From Coenobita brevimanus (lineage: Eukaryota > Arthropoda > Malacostraca > Decapoda > Coenobitidae): a stretch of DNA of 64,000 nt. Under the pieces are notes generated by a model. It was given only the letters and a program-made list of their open reading frames with translations. It searched no databases and was not told where the DNA came from. A program made the position numbers and the translations under genes. The DNA lies in assembly GCA_032717465.1 (NCBI GenBank), contig CM064670.1, positions 12,137,899-12,201,898 on the forward strand. The letters are read 5' to 3'. The stretch's first letter is position 1. Each line of letters opens with the position of its first letter. Below are positions 46,686 through 57,109 of the stretch, piece after piece.

Positions 46686-47110
46686 TTAATGCAACTGTTT
46701 TGTCGTTACATAATTGTTACATATCGTTTGTAGGTACATAATTGTTGTTAAAGTTACATAAAAGTTACATCTTGTTAATGCAACTGTTACATAATTGGCA
46801 AAGTGTAACATAATGCAATCGTTTGTCGTTACATAATTGTTACATATCGTTTGTAGGTACATAATTGTAGTTAAAGTTACATAAAAGTTACATCTTGTTA
46901 ATGCAACTGTTACATAATTGGCAAAGTGTAACATAATGCAATCGTTTGTCGTTACATAATTGTTACATATCGTTTGTAGGTACATAATTGTAGTTAGTGT
47001 AACATAATGCAATCGTTTGTCGTTACATAATTGTTACCTATCGTTTGTAGTTACATAATTGTAGTTAAAGTTACATAAAAGTTACATCTTGTTAATGCAA
47101 CTGTCACATA
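46686..47110 (-). repeat. 123-bp tandem repeat, about 3.4 copies
   Basis: TTACATATCGTTTGTAGGTA recurs at 46717, 46840 and 46963, spacing exactly 123 bases, with a partial unit to about 47110. 123 bp is 41 codons, so a minus frame stays open; composition suggests this is incidental. The flanking AT-rich zone (46280-47180) carries loosely related ACATAATTGTA words. Confidence 0.92.
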
Positions 47111-47179
47111 AATTGGTACATATTGTTTGTAGTTACATAATTATAATATGGAGTAACATAATTGTAATAACTGCAGTCC

Positions 47180-48660
47180 TAACATATGCTGCGGTCGATG
47201 ATAGTGATGATGTGTCATGCCACTTGCTTGTGGAGACACAATTTGCTTTTTGTTTGTAGTGTATGTGGTATTTTGGCATATATAGTAACATTTACACTTA
47301 TTTTCATTTGTTTGTTATGTGATCTTACTTTATTTCTCTTTTTTCCTTCTTACTTTTCTTTCTTTCTTTCCTTTCCTTTTTTTTTTTTTTTTTTTTGTAT
47401 GTATTGATTTTCCATAGTTTGTTTCTCTTTGCTTGTGTACGCTTTTTTCCATGTTGTTCATGGTTGCATAATTGCTGACTAATTTCCTTGAGATACTTTT
47501 TTAAAGTTTAGTTTATATTGCACAGATATTACTGAAAATGATATTATATAGTCCCATATTTTGTTATTTTATATAAAAAATATATATATATATATACACT
47601 ATATACAGTATTAACTATACACACTGACTTGTTGTTCACCTATACCTATCGTGGGTAATATGTGTGTCAGCACTGTGTGGAAATCATTGTCTTCACGATT
47701 GTGTTGAAGATGTTCACTCTTGCTAACGGCATTTGTGTTAGCCATTTTTTTTTTTCTCTAGTTTACCGTGTAACTTAATTTGTCTGTTTCCACTAGGTAG
47801 CTTTAATTAATAAATGTTAAATACAGTTCTTTTAATTGCTCACTGAGTAACTGTGATGGTATATTTTCTTTATTACTTTGTAGATGTAATAATGTATAGT
47901 TGTACGTATGAAACACGTATTTTATGTAAGTATAAATGGTAACACTCGTTGGTAGTAAATAAATGTTATAATAAATGAATGAATATATACAGTGTAGAAT
48001 ATTTATTGTTGGTGATTATTTAGTATTTGAGTTATGCAGATAATTGAAGTATGTATGTGTATTTAAACTGTAACTATACAGCACGTTTTTTATGTTTGTG
48101 CAGAAGCTTATTGTCTATCACTGTGTATTGTATAAATGAAGTAACTACAGTATGTAACTCACTAATTTTTACCGTGGAGGAAAATGGTGTGAGTGGTGTT
48201 GCACGTGGTGATAGCGTTGTCCTTCGCGGGTTGATTGGCGTGTTGTCGTCTCAGCACATGGTGACGTCGGCTTCCCACACTGGTAGCTGTGGTGAGTGAA
48301 TGAGTAGCGATGAGTAACTTGAGTGAAGACGGGTGAGTAAGATGAGTTGTAAATATGGACTTGGTGTTTGCTTCGTCGTCCTGACCTCTTCACACCTGCG
48401 TAAGCGTTGGGGGTTGGGTGGATGTAGCAGAGAGAGGAGGGTGAGGTCTGGTGGTTATGAGTTGTGAGTCGTCTCTCACTCTTCGTTTGTTTGTTTGTTT
48501 GTTTGTTTGTTTTCTTTCTTTCTTGATGTATTCTTGGTCCTTTTTTCTTGTGATTTACTCGTTGTGGGATGAAGAGTGCCGCTACTTGTAGGTGCGTGTA
48601 GAAGATTATACAGACGACGTAGAGTTGTTAATTGTAGTTGATTGTAGATGGCTGTGGTTG
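47180..48660. other. non-coding interior of young LTR element
   Basis: AT-rich, with poly(T) near 47380, (TA)n near 47580 and (GTTT)n at about 48486-48511. Frames do not exceed 82 codons. Confidence 0.6.
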
Positions 48661-48668
48661 ATTGTAAA

Positions 48669-48964
48669 TGTCATAAAGACTTTGTAGAACTGAAGCTAAT
48701 CTTGTAGTCTCGGTTGCTTTTGTAGAAATTTGCTTTTAATTCGGAGACGATGTCCGCAGATTTGCTGGTTTGTCGTTAAGCTACTTGCAAGGCGTCGGTG
48801 ATCTCTTGACCTCTGCATCAGCGTAATGATCTGGGAGACGGAGGGGGCATGATGGAGAGAATACTGTCAGGATCTTATATTTTTGGTTCTTTTCAATCTT
48901 GATATTTTGTAGGAATTTAATGTTGATTCGTAGACGAGGTTCGTATACGTTCGCTGCTACCAAA
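48669..48964 (-). repeat. leader duplication with LTR-edge copy
   Basis: TGTCATAAAGACTTTGTA at 48669-48686 is identical to the terminal 18 bases of the LTR (45621-45638, 48965-48982) but lies inside the element. Two leader segments, TTGTAGAAATTTGCTTTTAA (48720 on) and TTGTAGGAATTTAATGTTGA (48908 on), are diverged copies that continue into GAGACGATGTCCG / TAGACGAGGTTCG. Confidence 0.75.
48952..48962 (-). promoter_or_regulatory. tRNA primer-binding site core
   Basis: On the minus strand, TTTGGTAGCAGCG directly follows the 5' LTR, as in the element at 22998-25904. After these 13 bases the two elements diverge. Confidence 0.75.
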
Positions 48965-49565
48965 TGTCATAAAGACTTTGTATCATAAAGCAGCGACTTT
49001 GTATTTGCTTGTAGAGGCGTATATTTTAGACTTGTGGTCGAGCGGCTTTTATATCTTGTAGTAGTTTCCCCACCAGATGTCATGTAGTGACGGGAGAGGT
49101 AAAGAATAGTATGGGACTATTTTTATTTGTCTTGGAAATATTAAACAGGTATAATAGTATAAGTCCTGGGTAGCTACCTCCCTGTCTCGCTATCTCTCTC
49201 TCTCTCTCTGTTCTAAGGCTAATCTCCGTCTCGACCTCTCTCTAGGGTCGCTTGTCTCCTTCTATCTAGCCTGTTCGGTGGCTAATCTCCGTCTGAGCTC
49301 TCTTTCCTAAATTCTGGTAGAGCAGGGGTGGACTAGATCTTTGTTCACGAGAGGACTGCTGACAGCTAACTGCATCATCTCCTTACTGGCCGCCGTCGTC
49401 AGCTTTCCTCAGTGTTAAGAGGGTGTAAGCATGTTTGCACTGCTCGATTCTCGCAGACACAACACCTTCTCATCATTTGACTTCCTGCTTCTATCTGTCT
49501 CTCTATCTATCTATTTATCTATCTATCTAGTATGATTTGCAATTATAATATGGAGACCTACCACA
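48965..49565 (-). repeat. 5' LTR of young element
   Basis: 601 bp, one substitution from the left LTR. Confidence 0.95.
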
Positions 49566-49569
49566 CCAT

Positions 49570-50080
49570 GACTCATACGGCACAGATGAGGTGAGATTAT
49601 ACTTAGGAGATTTTCTCCTCTGGTTTGCCTCCTCAGCAAATCCAAATGATTGTGTCCCGATTCGGAAATTGGTTAGTGTGACTATAATTTCATAAGGATT
49701 ATGACACAGGATGACCGTAATGTTTGTCTTTTTTTTTTTGAATTAGTATAATGCTTCCGTCTGCGCAGGAAATCTCTTTAAAAGCTTCAAACACTTGACT
49801 GATCTCCGGATGTTGATTAAAAGAAATAAAAAACTTGCCCTTCCAGATTTTACTTACAGTCTATCTCATTTAATCGACTGAAGACGACTTACACTGATGA
49901 GGATTTTATTCTTAATTTCGCCAGACAATTACCGGTACTTCACAGGCTACGGAAGACGCCTGGCACTTGAACACACTCTCAACTATGTCGTAAGTGCTCA
50001 GCGGCATTGCGAGAGCGCGCGTGAACTTTGACCATGACCGGTGACGTTGACCTTTGTTTGGCTGCAACATCAAAACACTA

Positions 50081-50081
<1 letters not shown>
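49570..50081. other. no gene; AGGTCA-type motifs near 50028-50056
   Basis: Unique sequence. TTTGACCATGACCGGTGACG followed by TTGACCTTTG at 50026-50056 resembles the half-site-rich repeats at 4886 and 27045. Confidence 0.5.

Positions 50082-50127
<46 letters not shown>
50082..50127 (+). repeat. (CA)n
   Basis: Uninterrupted run. Confidence 0.97.
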
Positions 50128-50128
<1 letters not shown>

Positions 50129-50724
50129 CACAAGAAAATATCGATGAAAATTTAATAGGAAAGTTAGAAATGTGTAATATGAATGAAGTGTGTGATTATG
50201 CAATCATAAATGTTGAACAACTTGATGATAATGGTATTTTACATACTCGTAATTCATTTTTATTAAAACTCGTAGCATGTGGTTCATATCAGCTCACCTG
50301 ATAACTTCCAATACCATGTTTCTGGTGAATTTGTGCCAAGGGTGCCATAATTAATCGTATCTTGTCATTTAATGTCAAGAACAAGCGAATGGTTACCTAA
50401 CTTTATGTTTTCTTTATTAAATATTCCTGGAACTCCTGACAACATACTGTAGGACGTAATTCCATTGCGCCATAATACTGTTAGGGAGGAAATACAAGTG
50501 ATAATTAAGCCAGACTTACTGGATAACCTCTCACTTGACGCAATTACCAGTGGGGAGGTGAAGAGCTACTGGCAACAACTCTATTGCCACATTGGTCAAC
50601 TCTGAATTCATTAACTGTTCGGGCAATTTATCTTTAAGTCTTATCCATTTCAAGAGTATAAATTCTTTTCCCTCACTCGTTCTTAGTATCTGTAGTTCTT
50701 AAAAGTGGAACTAATCAAGTACCC

Positions 50725-50730
<6 letters not shown>
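50128..50730. other. no gene confirmed; one non-repetitive 53-codon stretch
   Basis: From about 50140 to 50301 the plus strand reads a mixed-composition peptide (NIDENLIGKLEMCNMNEV and on) ending in TGA. It is preceded by a CA-rich tract ending in AG. Nothing identifies it as an exon. Confidence 0.35.
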
Positions 50731-50805
<75 letters not shown>

Positions 50806-50883
50806 GGAGAAGACAAAATGACAGCTAAAAGACCTAGTTAACTGTACTTGTGTGAGGGTGAGGGTGAGGGTGAGGGTAAGGGT
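50731..50883 (+). repeat. (GT)n-(GA)n then (GAGGGT)n
   Basis: (GT)n at 50731-50762 switches to (GA)n to about 50802. Then a short telomere-like hexamer array GTGAGGGTGAGGGTGAGGG lies at about 50855-50883. Confidence 0.93.
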
Positions 50884-51009
50884 GGAACAATTGCATTAAG
50901 GTAGACAGCATCCTCACCTCCCAGGCACACAATTATGTGACCTGCGTGTGTGTGTGTGTATGTGTGTGTTTCGCACTATTATCTTTTGTAACTTCTGACA
51001 TTACTACAT

Positions 51010-51013
<4 letters not shown>

Positions 51014-51055
<42 letters not shown>
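51014..51055 (+). repeat. (CT)n
   Basis: Uninterrupted run. Confidence 0.97.
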
Positions 51056-51056
<1 letters not shown>

Positions 51057-51483
51057 ATATTACCCTCGAACTTTACCAATACTGGACCCCTCCTTCTATT
51101 TTTAATATTCTCGTAAACACTGAGCACCAGTAAGGAATATGAACACCTACCCTAATATTCATAACGCCACTATGTGTACATCTATTTGTCTATTTATTTT
51201 TCCATCTGCCCATTTATGGTTATATATGTGTATGTTTATTTTTCGTCTACTTATTTATCTTTCAGTATATTTATTCATTTGTCTGATTCTCTGCTTTCCT
51301 CTCTGCCTTTATGCCTCTCTTCCTGCCTGTCTATCTGTTTTGGGTCTATTTGTCTATTTACCCTACTCTTCTAAATTACCCATTTATCCACATCACTTAA
51401 TGTGTTTACTGTCTATCAATATATTGCTCAGTTCGCATCCTCACGGATAATAGTCGAAAGATATTTACTCTCGTGTTTTCGTC

Positions 51484-51485
<2 letters not shown>
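51056..51485. other. no gene; TTTATTTNTCTATCTG-like words
   Basis: T/C-rich with loose repeats; the 103-codon frame is low complexity. Confidence 0.5.
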
Positions 51486-51540
<55 letters not shown>

Positions 51541-51550
51541 CTATCTATCT
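51486..51550 (+). repeat. (GT)n with GCGCGC end and TATC repeat
   Basis: Uninterrupted (GT)n then GCGCGC and CTATCTATCTG. Confidence 0.95.
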
Positions 51551-51716
51551 GTATATCTAAATCAATCTTTTTCCTGCCTCACTTTACTCACCAAACAATT
51601 TATCAGTCAGTGAAGCCTCCACTAAGAACAAATTACGTTACTTAAAGGGAGTAATAAAAGCAAACAGTATATCAGTCTCCTCCCAGAGATACTGTTTATA
51701 GGAAAAAACTCAGCCA

Positions 51717-51990
51717 ACATAGTATGAGCAGAATTCGATGATGTACAATATAGACAAAGTTCAGTCATTACAATATGGACAAAATTCAGTCATTACAGTA
51801 TGGGCAAACTTCACTCAGTCCGGTATGGACAAAATTAAGTCAGCACAGTATGGTCAAAATTCAAATATGGAAACAATTCAGCAAGTACAATATGGACAAA
51901 ATTCTGTCAGTGTAGTACAATTTGAAAAAAATTGGCCAATACATTATGGGTGGAATTCGGTCAATACAGTACCGACAAAATGCAATACGG
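51717..51990 (+). repeat. ~27-bp minisatellite
   Basis: About ten imperfect units of ACAATATGGACAAAATTCAG plus TCATTAC, decaying toward the right. Confidence 0.88.
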
Positions 51991-52048
51991 AACTCAGTAA
52001 GGCAAAACATCTGTGACTATACATGTACTAAGGACTGAACCTAATTAA

Positions 52049-52049
<1 letters not shown>

Positions 52050-52103
<54 letters not shown>

Positions 52104-52475
52104 AGGAAGTACGATGAGCAAAAAACGAGAGCGGGGAGTATAACAAGAGAAAAGAAAAAAGAATGAAGAGAACACCAGAAAGGAAGATAAGGAAGAAGAG
52201 AGAAAAAAAAAGGTATTCCGAAACAAAAGAAAAGTGAACAGAATGGAATAGAGGCGAAGCAAATGAGGAAAGCAAAATAAATTAAGACAACAAAAAAATA
52301 AATAAATAAAAATAATATGGAATCAAAATGAAAGAGAACAGAAAAAAGAAAACTAACGAAATTTAAAAAAGGGAACCCAAATAAGATCACGATATTTAAG
52401 GACAAACACGAAGCTAAAAGAGGAGCCAACGAAGCAAAATGGAAGGGTTTACTAATTAGAAACACCCTTTCAGAG
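52050..52475 (+). repeat. (GA)n and purine-rich tract
   Basis: (GA)n at about 52050-52100, then A/G-rich sequence. Minus-strand Phe/Ser/Leu frames are artefacts. Confidence 0.9.
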
Positions 52476-52717
52476 GTTTTCATTCAGCCGGGGGCAAGGC
52501 GGCGGCTGCATTAATGGCGAATACTCTTTTTTTTCATTTTTGGTGGATTTTTCTTTTGTCCTGCTGGGTAAGGGAAAATTAGGTGGGTGTGGGCTGAGAG
52601 AGAGAGAGAGAGAGAGAGAGAGTTAAAAAAGTGTTGAGGGAGAGAAGTACGGAGGTAGGAGGACCATTTACGAGTAGTTAAGTGAGCATGTGTGGTGACT
52701 CCAATAACTACCGGAGT

Positions 52718-52756
<39 letters not shown>

Positions 52757-53078
52757 TTCGGTGAAGAGTGAAGGTTCGATGCGATGTAAGGGAATGGTGG
52801 GCTAGTGGCAAGAACGATCGTTACTGAGTAGGTACAGAGCAACACCTCCAGGCTACAGCTCACGGGATGCGGTGTCAGGCAATGCATATGTGTACAGATA
52901 TAGACAGGCTGGATAGAAACACTGACTGATTGACTGATTGATGTAGAGACAAATCAAACAAATGGATATACAGATAAACAGCAAAATATATAGAAATTTA
53001 GGTGATCAGATAGATAAAATACTATCAGACTATCATTTGCCGCCTTTATCAAGGCGGAGCTATAATGTTTTTTCCTGC

Positions 53079-53082
<4 letters not shown>
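52476..53082. other. no gene; two further (GA)n runs
   Basis: (GA)n at about 52599-52622 and 52721-52750; otherwise unique. Confidence 0.6.

Positions 53083-53134
<52 letters not shown>
53083..53134 (+). repeat. (TG)n
   Basis: Uninterrupted run. Confidence 0.97.
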
Positions 53135-53135
<1 letters not shown>

Positions 53136-53137
53136 CC

Positions 53138-53425
53138 CATTATATCTCATGAACGGCTTGACCTATGAACATGAAACCTTCAGGGTATCAAGATATGGCC
53201 AAATCTTACATTTCGTCGCCCCCATGGGTGGCGCCTCCCCCCGGGACCCCCCTGCCGGTGGCGCCTCCCCATCCCTCCCCCCCTGGAGGGCGCCGCCCCC
53301 AGCTCCCTCCTGGTGACGCCCCGCCTCCCGGCCTCCCCGGGGGCGCTGACGTCCCACGGCCCTCCCCGAGGGGGCCCCGTCCCCCCTTGGCCCCCCAGCG
53401 GGGGCCGCTCTTGTAACTTGGCCAA
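53138..53425 (+). repeat. dispersed repeat ending in GC-rich island
   Basis: Starts with ATATCTCATGAACGGCT shared with 1421-1437. It then becomes an extreme GC block (about 53220-53410) with repeated GGTGGCGCCTCCCC and GGGGGCGC/CCCCCGAGG words, ending GTAACTTGGCC. Content is loosely like the GC-rich blocks at 44500-45290. Long frames on both strands are a consequence of composition. Confidence 0.6.
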
Positions 53426-53907
53426 CAACAAATTCTGGAGCGCGATTAGCATTCCGCTCCATTATGCCCTTCTTTCGTTGACTGATAGATTCATTGACTG
53501 ACTGATAGATAAACTGAAAGACACAGGGATAGGTGATAGATACAAATAAATTAAAATGTGGATAGAAAGATAAAATATATAAAGATGTACCCAGAGATAT
53601 CCGATGGTAGGAGTAGTCCATGCAGGTATTTTAGGGCTATTTCGGTCTTCAGGTCTATTTAGGTTCACGGAGGTCATTTCATCAGCATCCAGGACCATTT
53701 GGGGTCAAATGAAGTTCTGAAGGTGTAATTTGGTCCATTTACCCGTTCAGTCCGGTGCTGGAGAGAGGCGCCTTCAAGTGGTGGCACCGATATGACTGGC
53801 TGGCTCCTCTGCCTGGTTATACAGGTATCCCTCAACTCCCTCCCTATCCCCCGAAAGGAAGATGGTAGACTGCAGGAGGTGGACAAATTTATCCTGCAGA
53901 CTAGCCG
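53426..53907. other. no feature recognised
   Basis: Mixed sequence with short GACTGATAGAT repeats near 53480-53510. Confidence 0.5.
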
Positions 53908-54093
53908 AGATTTTTGTCCTTTTGTAGTTTATTTAACATAGCTCAGTGGCGGAATAGGACAATACTTCTGTTAAGGTCAGTTCAGTAACACTTGTTCGTG
54001 ACTATTGCCATATTCTAGTTTAGTCTCTTGTTATAGCTCAGCATGCAAGTGGTAGAGATGCCAGTTTTACGCCTAGTTAAAGTGCACAGAGCA
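53908..54093 (+). mobile_element. MITE family B, copy 7
   Basis: GATTTTTGTCCTTTTGTAGT, ATAGCTCAGTGGCGGAATAG, GTGACTATTGCCATATTCTA and GCCTAGTTAAAGTGCACAG in family order. Confidence 0.83.
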
Positions 54094-54488
54094 TGGTTAG
54101 ACTCTTAAGGTCTGTGTCGTCTGCGTATCCATGCAGCTTTGTGATACCCTTTAATGTATTCCTTCCCTCTTTTATTTTATTTTTTGCTATATTTTTTGTT
54201 TTGGCAATGTAATTTGCCATCTCAGTCTGACTTTTTCCTTGTCATTTTCAATTTACTTCTCTCTCTCTCTCTCTCATTATCACCCGCTAAGCTTTTCCCT
54301 AACTGATTCCCCTCCTCCATTCTTCTTCCCCTCTTTCTCCTAATTCCTCTCTTTGACTCCTTCAGTAACCCATTCTTAGTTATTTTTTTTTCTTCTGTGT
54401 TAATATGTTTTATAGAATGTTATCCTTTGTTCTCACTGAAATTGTCTTATTCGTTGTGTGTCGAGAGTTGGTAGGAAATGAAAGGGTT

Positions 54489-54490
<2 letters not shown>
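54094..54490. other. no gene; T/C-rich with short (CT)n
   Basis: Unremarkable sequence with (CT)n near 54258-54275. Confidence 0.5.

Positions 54491-54578
<88 letters not shown>
54491..54578 (+). repeat. (GA)n-(GT)n compound microsatellite
   Basis: (GA)n switches directly to (GT)n near 54542, the reverse order of the runs at 7488, 29249, 50731, 55402 and 63264. Confidence 0.97.
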
Positions 54579-54580
<2 letters not shown>

Positions 54581-54632
54581 GTCAGAAAGGTAAGAACATT
54601 TAATATCTAACAATGTGTATTATAGGCCTACT

Positions 54633-54778
54633 CTATTCACTTTAACTTGACCTAACATTGCCCTCGCCACACAAAGAAGCTCTATGGAAAGGATGCCAAG
54701 CGGTAATACTGTCTTTTTTCCTTTTTTTTCATTCAGCATCGTGAAATAACCTGCAAAAAGTGAAAATCCGGGTCACAC
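54633..54778 (-). mobile_element. MITE family B, copy 8 (deleted)
   Basis: Left end TTCACTTTAACTTGACCTAA and ATTGCCCTCGCC; right end GTGAAAATCCGGGTCA. About 45 bases shorter than full copies. Confidence 0.75.
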
Positions 54779-54952
54779 ACACCCATAGCAAAGAGAAAAA
54801 AAGATAATTAGCAGAACCAGAGAAGGAGAAAAATGTACACACATATGTAGTTCATACATGTATACATGTAAGTACATACACAAACAAACACACACTCACA
54901 GCCTAATGAGAAAGACAAAATTTGGAGAAAAGGGCAGGGTACAAAACGCGCG

Positions 54953-54956
<4 letters not shown>

Positions 54957-54987
<31 letters not shown>
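54957..54987 (+). repeat. (CA)n
   Basis: Short run preceded by CGCGCGAG. Confidence 0.95.
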
Positions 54988-54992
<5 letters not shown>

Positions 54993-55080
54993 AAAGGACA
55001 AAAAGCCTCTCTATGACAAAATCCCCCATCGAAGAAAACCCCCAAATCTCCTACTCATCACTCACGGCTTCGGAGGGAAG

Positions 55081-55297
55081 TGAATCGGGAAATGAATAAA
55101 ATGGCTGAGTGGTTGGAAGGAGATGAATTGGGAAATGAATAAAATGGCTGAGTGGTTGGGGGGGATATGAATTGGGAAATGAATAAAATGACTGAGTGGT
55201 TGGGGGGAAATGAATTGGGATAAAATAAAATGGCTGAGTGGTTGGGGAGAAATGAATTGGGAAATGAATAAAATGACTGAGTGGTTGGAGGGAACTG
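55081..55297 (+). repeat. 43-bp tandem repeat, 5 copies
   Basis: Unit begins TGAATTGGGAAATGAATAAA and continues ATGGCTGAGTGGTTGGGG; starts at 55081, 55124, 55168, 55211 and 55253. Confidence 0.96.
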
Positions 55298-55397
55298 AGG
55301 TGGTGTGATTGGCATGCCTGTGATAGTATTAATGCCAGGTGATTGATTCAAATGGGAATTAAATTATCGCGGAATTGAACCGTAAAACTCTGGATTA

Positions 55398-55401
<4 letters not shown>

Positions 55402-55485
<84 letters not shown>
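55402..55485 (+). repeat. (GT)n-(GA)n compound microsatellite
   Basis: (GT)n to about 55443, then (GA)n. Confidence 0.97.
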
Positions 55486-55492
<7 letters not shown>

Positions 55493-55759
55493 AGAAGAAC
55501 AGAGAACAAGTAAATGAGTAATGAGAGAGATGACGAAAATATGCAAGAAAAAATTAATGAAGACAGGGAGGATAGCATGGCCACTGAGAGGTAGAGAAAG
55601 TAAGAGAGAAGCAGCGGGGTGAGGAAGGTTTAAATAAGAGAACCTGTATGAAAGCTGTTGTAGTTACTGTACCGTTGAGTGTGTGTGTGTGAGAGAGAGA
55701 GACTCTCCTCATGTTTCTCATTTCCGTATACCGTGTTGCAAGGAGGTCTTCTAATTACC

Positions 55760-56400
55760 CGCACCAAAGGGAGCTCCACATATCCCTCCCTACTCATCAA
55801 CGACCCGTCCTCCCACCACACCTCATCTTCCCTCATATACTCCATCATTTAAGTCTTCCACTTAACTCCATTCTTCCTTTTCCCAACCACTTCACTCTCA
55901 TATTCACACCATACACCACCAATTTTTTCCCTCCATCTTCTTCCTTCCTACGTATTCTTCTTCCTGTCCCTTCAGTCCCACACTCACACCTTCATATACT
56001 CCACCACCTACTCCTTATACTTATAGTTAACTTCTCCCAATCACCTCACTCCCATTCTCACTCCATATACTTCTTCATTTTCCCCACCGTAAATCCAAAT
56101 TTACTTCTAAGTATCTCACTTCCCTACTCACTCCATATACACCACCACTGTTTCATTCTACCTTCCTTTCGTCCTACCTCTTCTTCTCTCAACCACCTCA
56201 TTCACCTACACACTCCATATACTACACCATTCTGTCATTCCATCTTGTTTTCGTCCTACCTAGTCTTCCCCCCAACCACCTCACTCCCCTACTCACTTCA
56301 CATACTCGACCACCTATTCCTCCCATACAACCCCCCATTGACTTCATCTCCTAATCACCCCACTCCCATATTCACTCCTTCATTACTCCACCAAGACATC
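55760..56400 (+). repeat. degenerate ~95-bp C/T-rich tandem repeat
   Basis: AACCACCTCACTCCCNTACTC and CACTCCATATACTCCACCA phrases recur about every 90-110 bases. The 247-codon frame through it shows the repeat, not a protein family. Confidence 0.75.
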
Positions 56401-56411
56401 CTACTATGCTC

Positions 56412-56602
56412 TTCACTTTATCTAGGCGAAAAATTTGCCATCTCTCCATCCTGAGGTTTTCACTGTAACAATGGATTAACCTTATAATATGTTTCTAGTC
56501 ACGAAGAGGCACTATGGAAAGGATGTGGAGCCGTGACAGAGTCTCACTCTGCCATTGAACTAAGGAAAATAAGCTACATTATGTTAAAAACCTCCGCCTA
56601 AA
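56412..56602 (-). mobile_element. MITE family B, copy 9
   Basis: CACTTTATCTAGGCG, AAATTTGCCATCTCTCC at left; interior CACTCTGCCATTGAACTAAG (reverse of the A-box motif); AAAAACCTCCGCCTAAA at right. Confidence 0.8.
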
Positions 56603-56608
56603 TTCTTT

Positions 56609-56800
56609 TTGCTTTCACTTGGCCTAAAATTGCCATCTCTTCTACTCGAATGCTAAGTTGAAGGAATAGATTAACAAGAGAACAAAATTCTGGTCACGAA
56701 GAAATGCTATGGAAATTATACAGAGCCCTAACATTGTCTTTCTCTGCCGCTGAGCTACAGGAAATATGCCGCAGTAAGTTGAAAATCTCGCCTGCATTTG
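56609..56800 (-). mobile_element. MITE family B, copy 10
   Basis: TTTCACTTGGCCTAAAATTG and CCATCTCTTCTAC at left; TCTGCCGCTGAGCTACAGG inside; GAAAATCTCGCCTGCATTT at right. Lies six bases from copy 9. Confidence 0.83.
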
Positions 56801-56827
56801 GTTATTTTCTATTTTTATTTTTTTACA

Positions 56828-57008
56828 GATAAGTTTATTATCGTTTTGAAGCTTACTTCCCGTAGCTCAGTGGCGGAAAAAAAACAATATTATGAGTCAA
56901 CATTCCGTGGCTCTTCTTCGTGACTAGCACCATAACCTAGTGTTAATTTCTTGCTACGTCAGTAATCAAGCTGGAGGGATGACAATTGTATGCCTAGTTA
57001 AAGTGACC
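56828..57008 (+). mobile_element. MITE family B, copy 11
   Basis: CGTAGCTCAGTGGCGGAAAA, GTGACTAGCACCATAACCTA and GCCTAGTTAAAGTGACC in forward order; left terminus degraded. Confidence 0.8.
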
Positions 57009-57109
57009 TAAGTATAGCTAAAGTTAACGAGGTTTTCTTTGTTTTCTATATTTACCTTTCAAACAACATAATTCTATAGGCTCTTAATCAGGCTTTCACT
57101 CTCCATAAT

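Larger units (their letters stand above)
45621..49565 (-). mobile_element. young non-autonomous LTR element without ORFs
   Basis: Two 601-bp LTRs (TGTCAT to CCACA, TG/CA ends) enclose 2.74 kb of non-coding DNA. CCAT occurs at 45617-45620 and 49566-49569, a perfect 4-bp target duplication. Minus orientation is inferred from the primer-binding site next to the right LTR; no convincing polypurine tract lies beside the left LTR. The longest internal frame is 108 codons of tandem repeat. It resembles a large retrotransposon derivative mobilised by an autonomous partner. Its PBS core and 4-bp duplication match the env-bearing element at 22998-25904. Confidence 0.93.

Noticed and set aside
46686..47012. 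108-codon repeat protein in the young LTR element
   Set aside because: The frame is open only because the unit is 123 bp; AT-rich Asn/Tyr/Thr/Cys composition has no known counterpart.
50140..50301. Possible exon with normal-looking amino-acid composition
   Set aside because: Only about 53 codons, preceded by a (CA)n tract, with no recognised homology or clear donor site.
53163..53621. 152-codon Gly/Arg/Ala-rich minus frame
   Set aside because: Caused by the GC-rich island; no domain, and the plus strand is open too.
55081..55297. CRISPR-like or regulatory repeat array
   Set aside because: Contiguous 43-bp tandem duplication with no spacers.
55711..56454. 247-codon plus frame
   Set aside because: Runs through a ~95-bp degenerate C/T-rich tandem repeat; repeated words, not a protein family.
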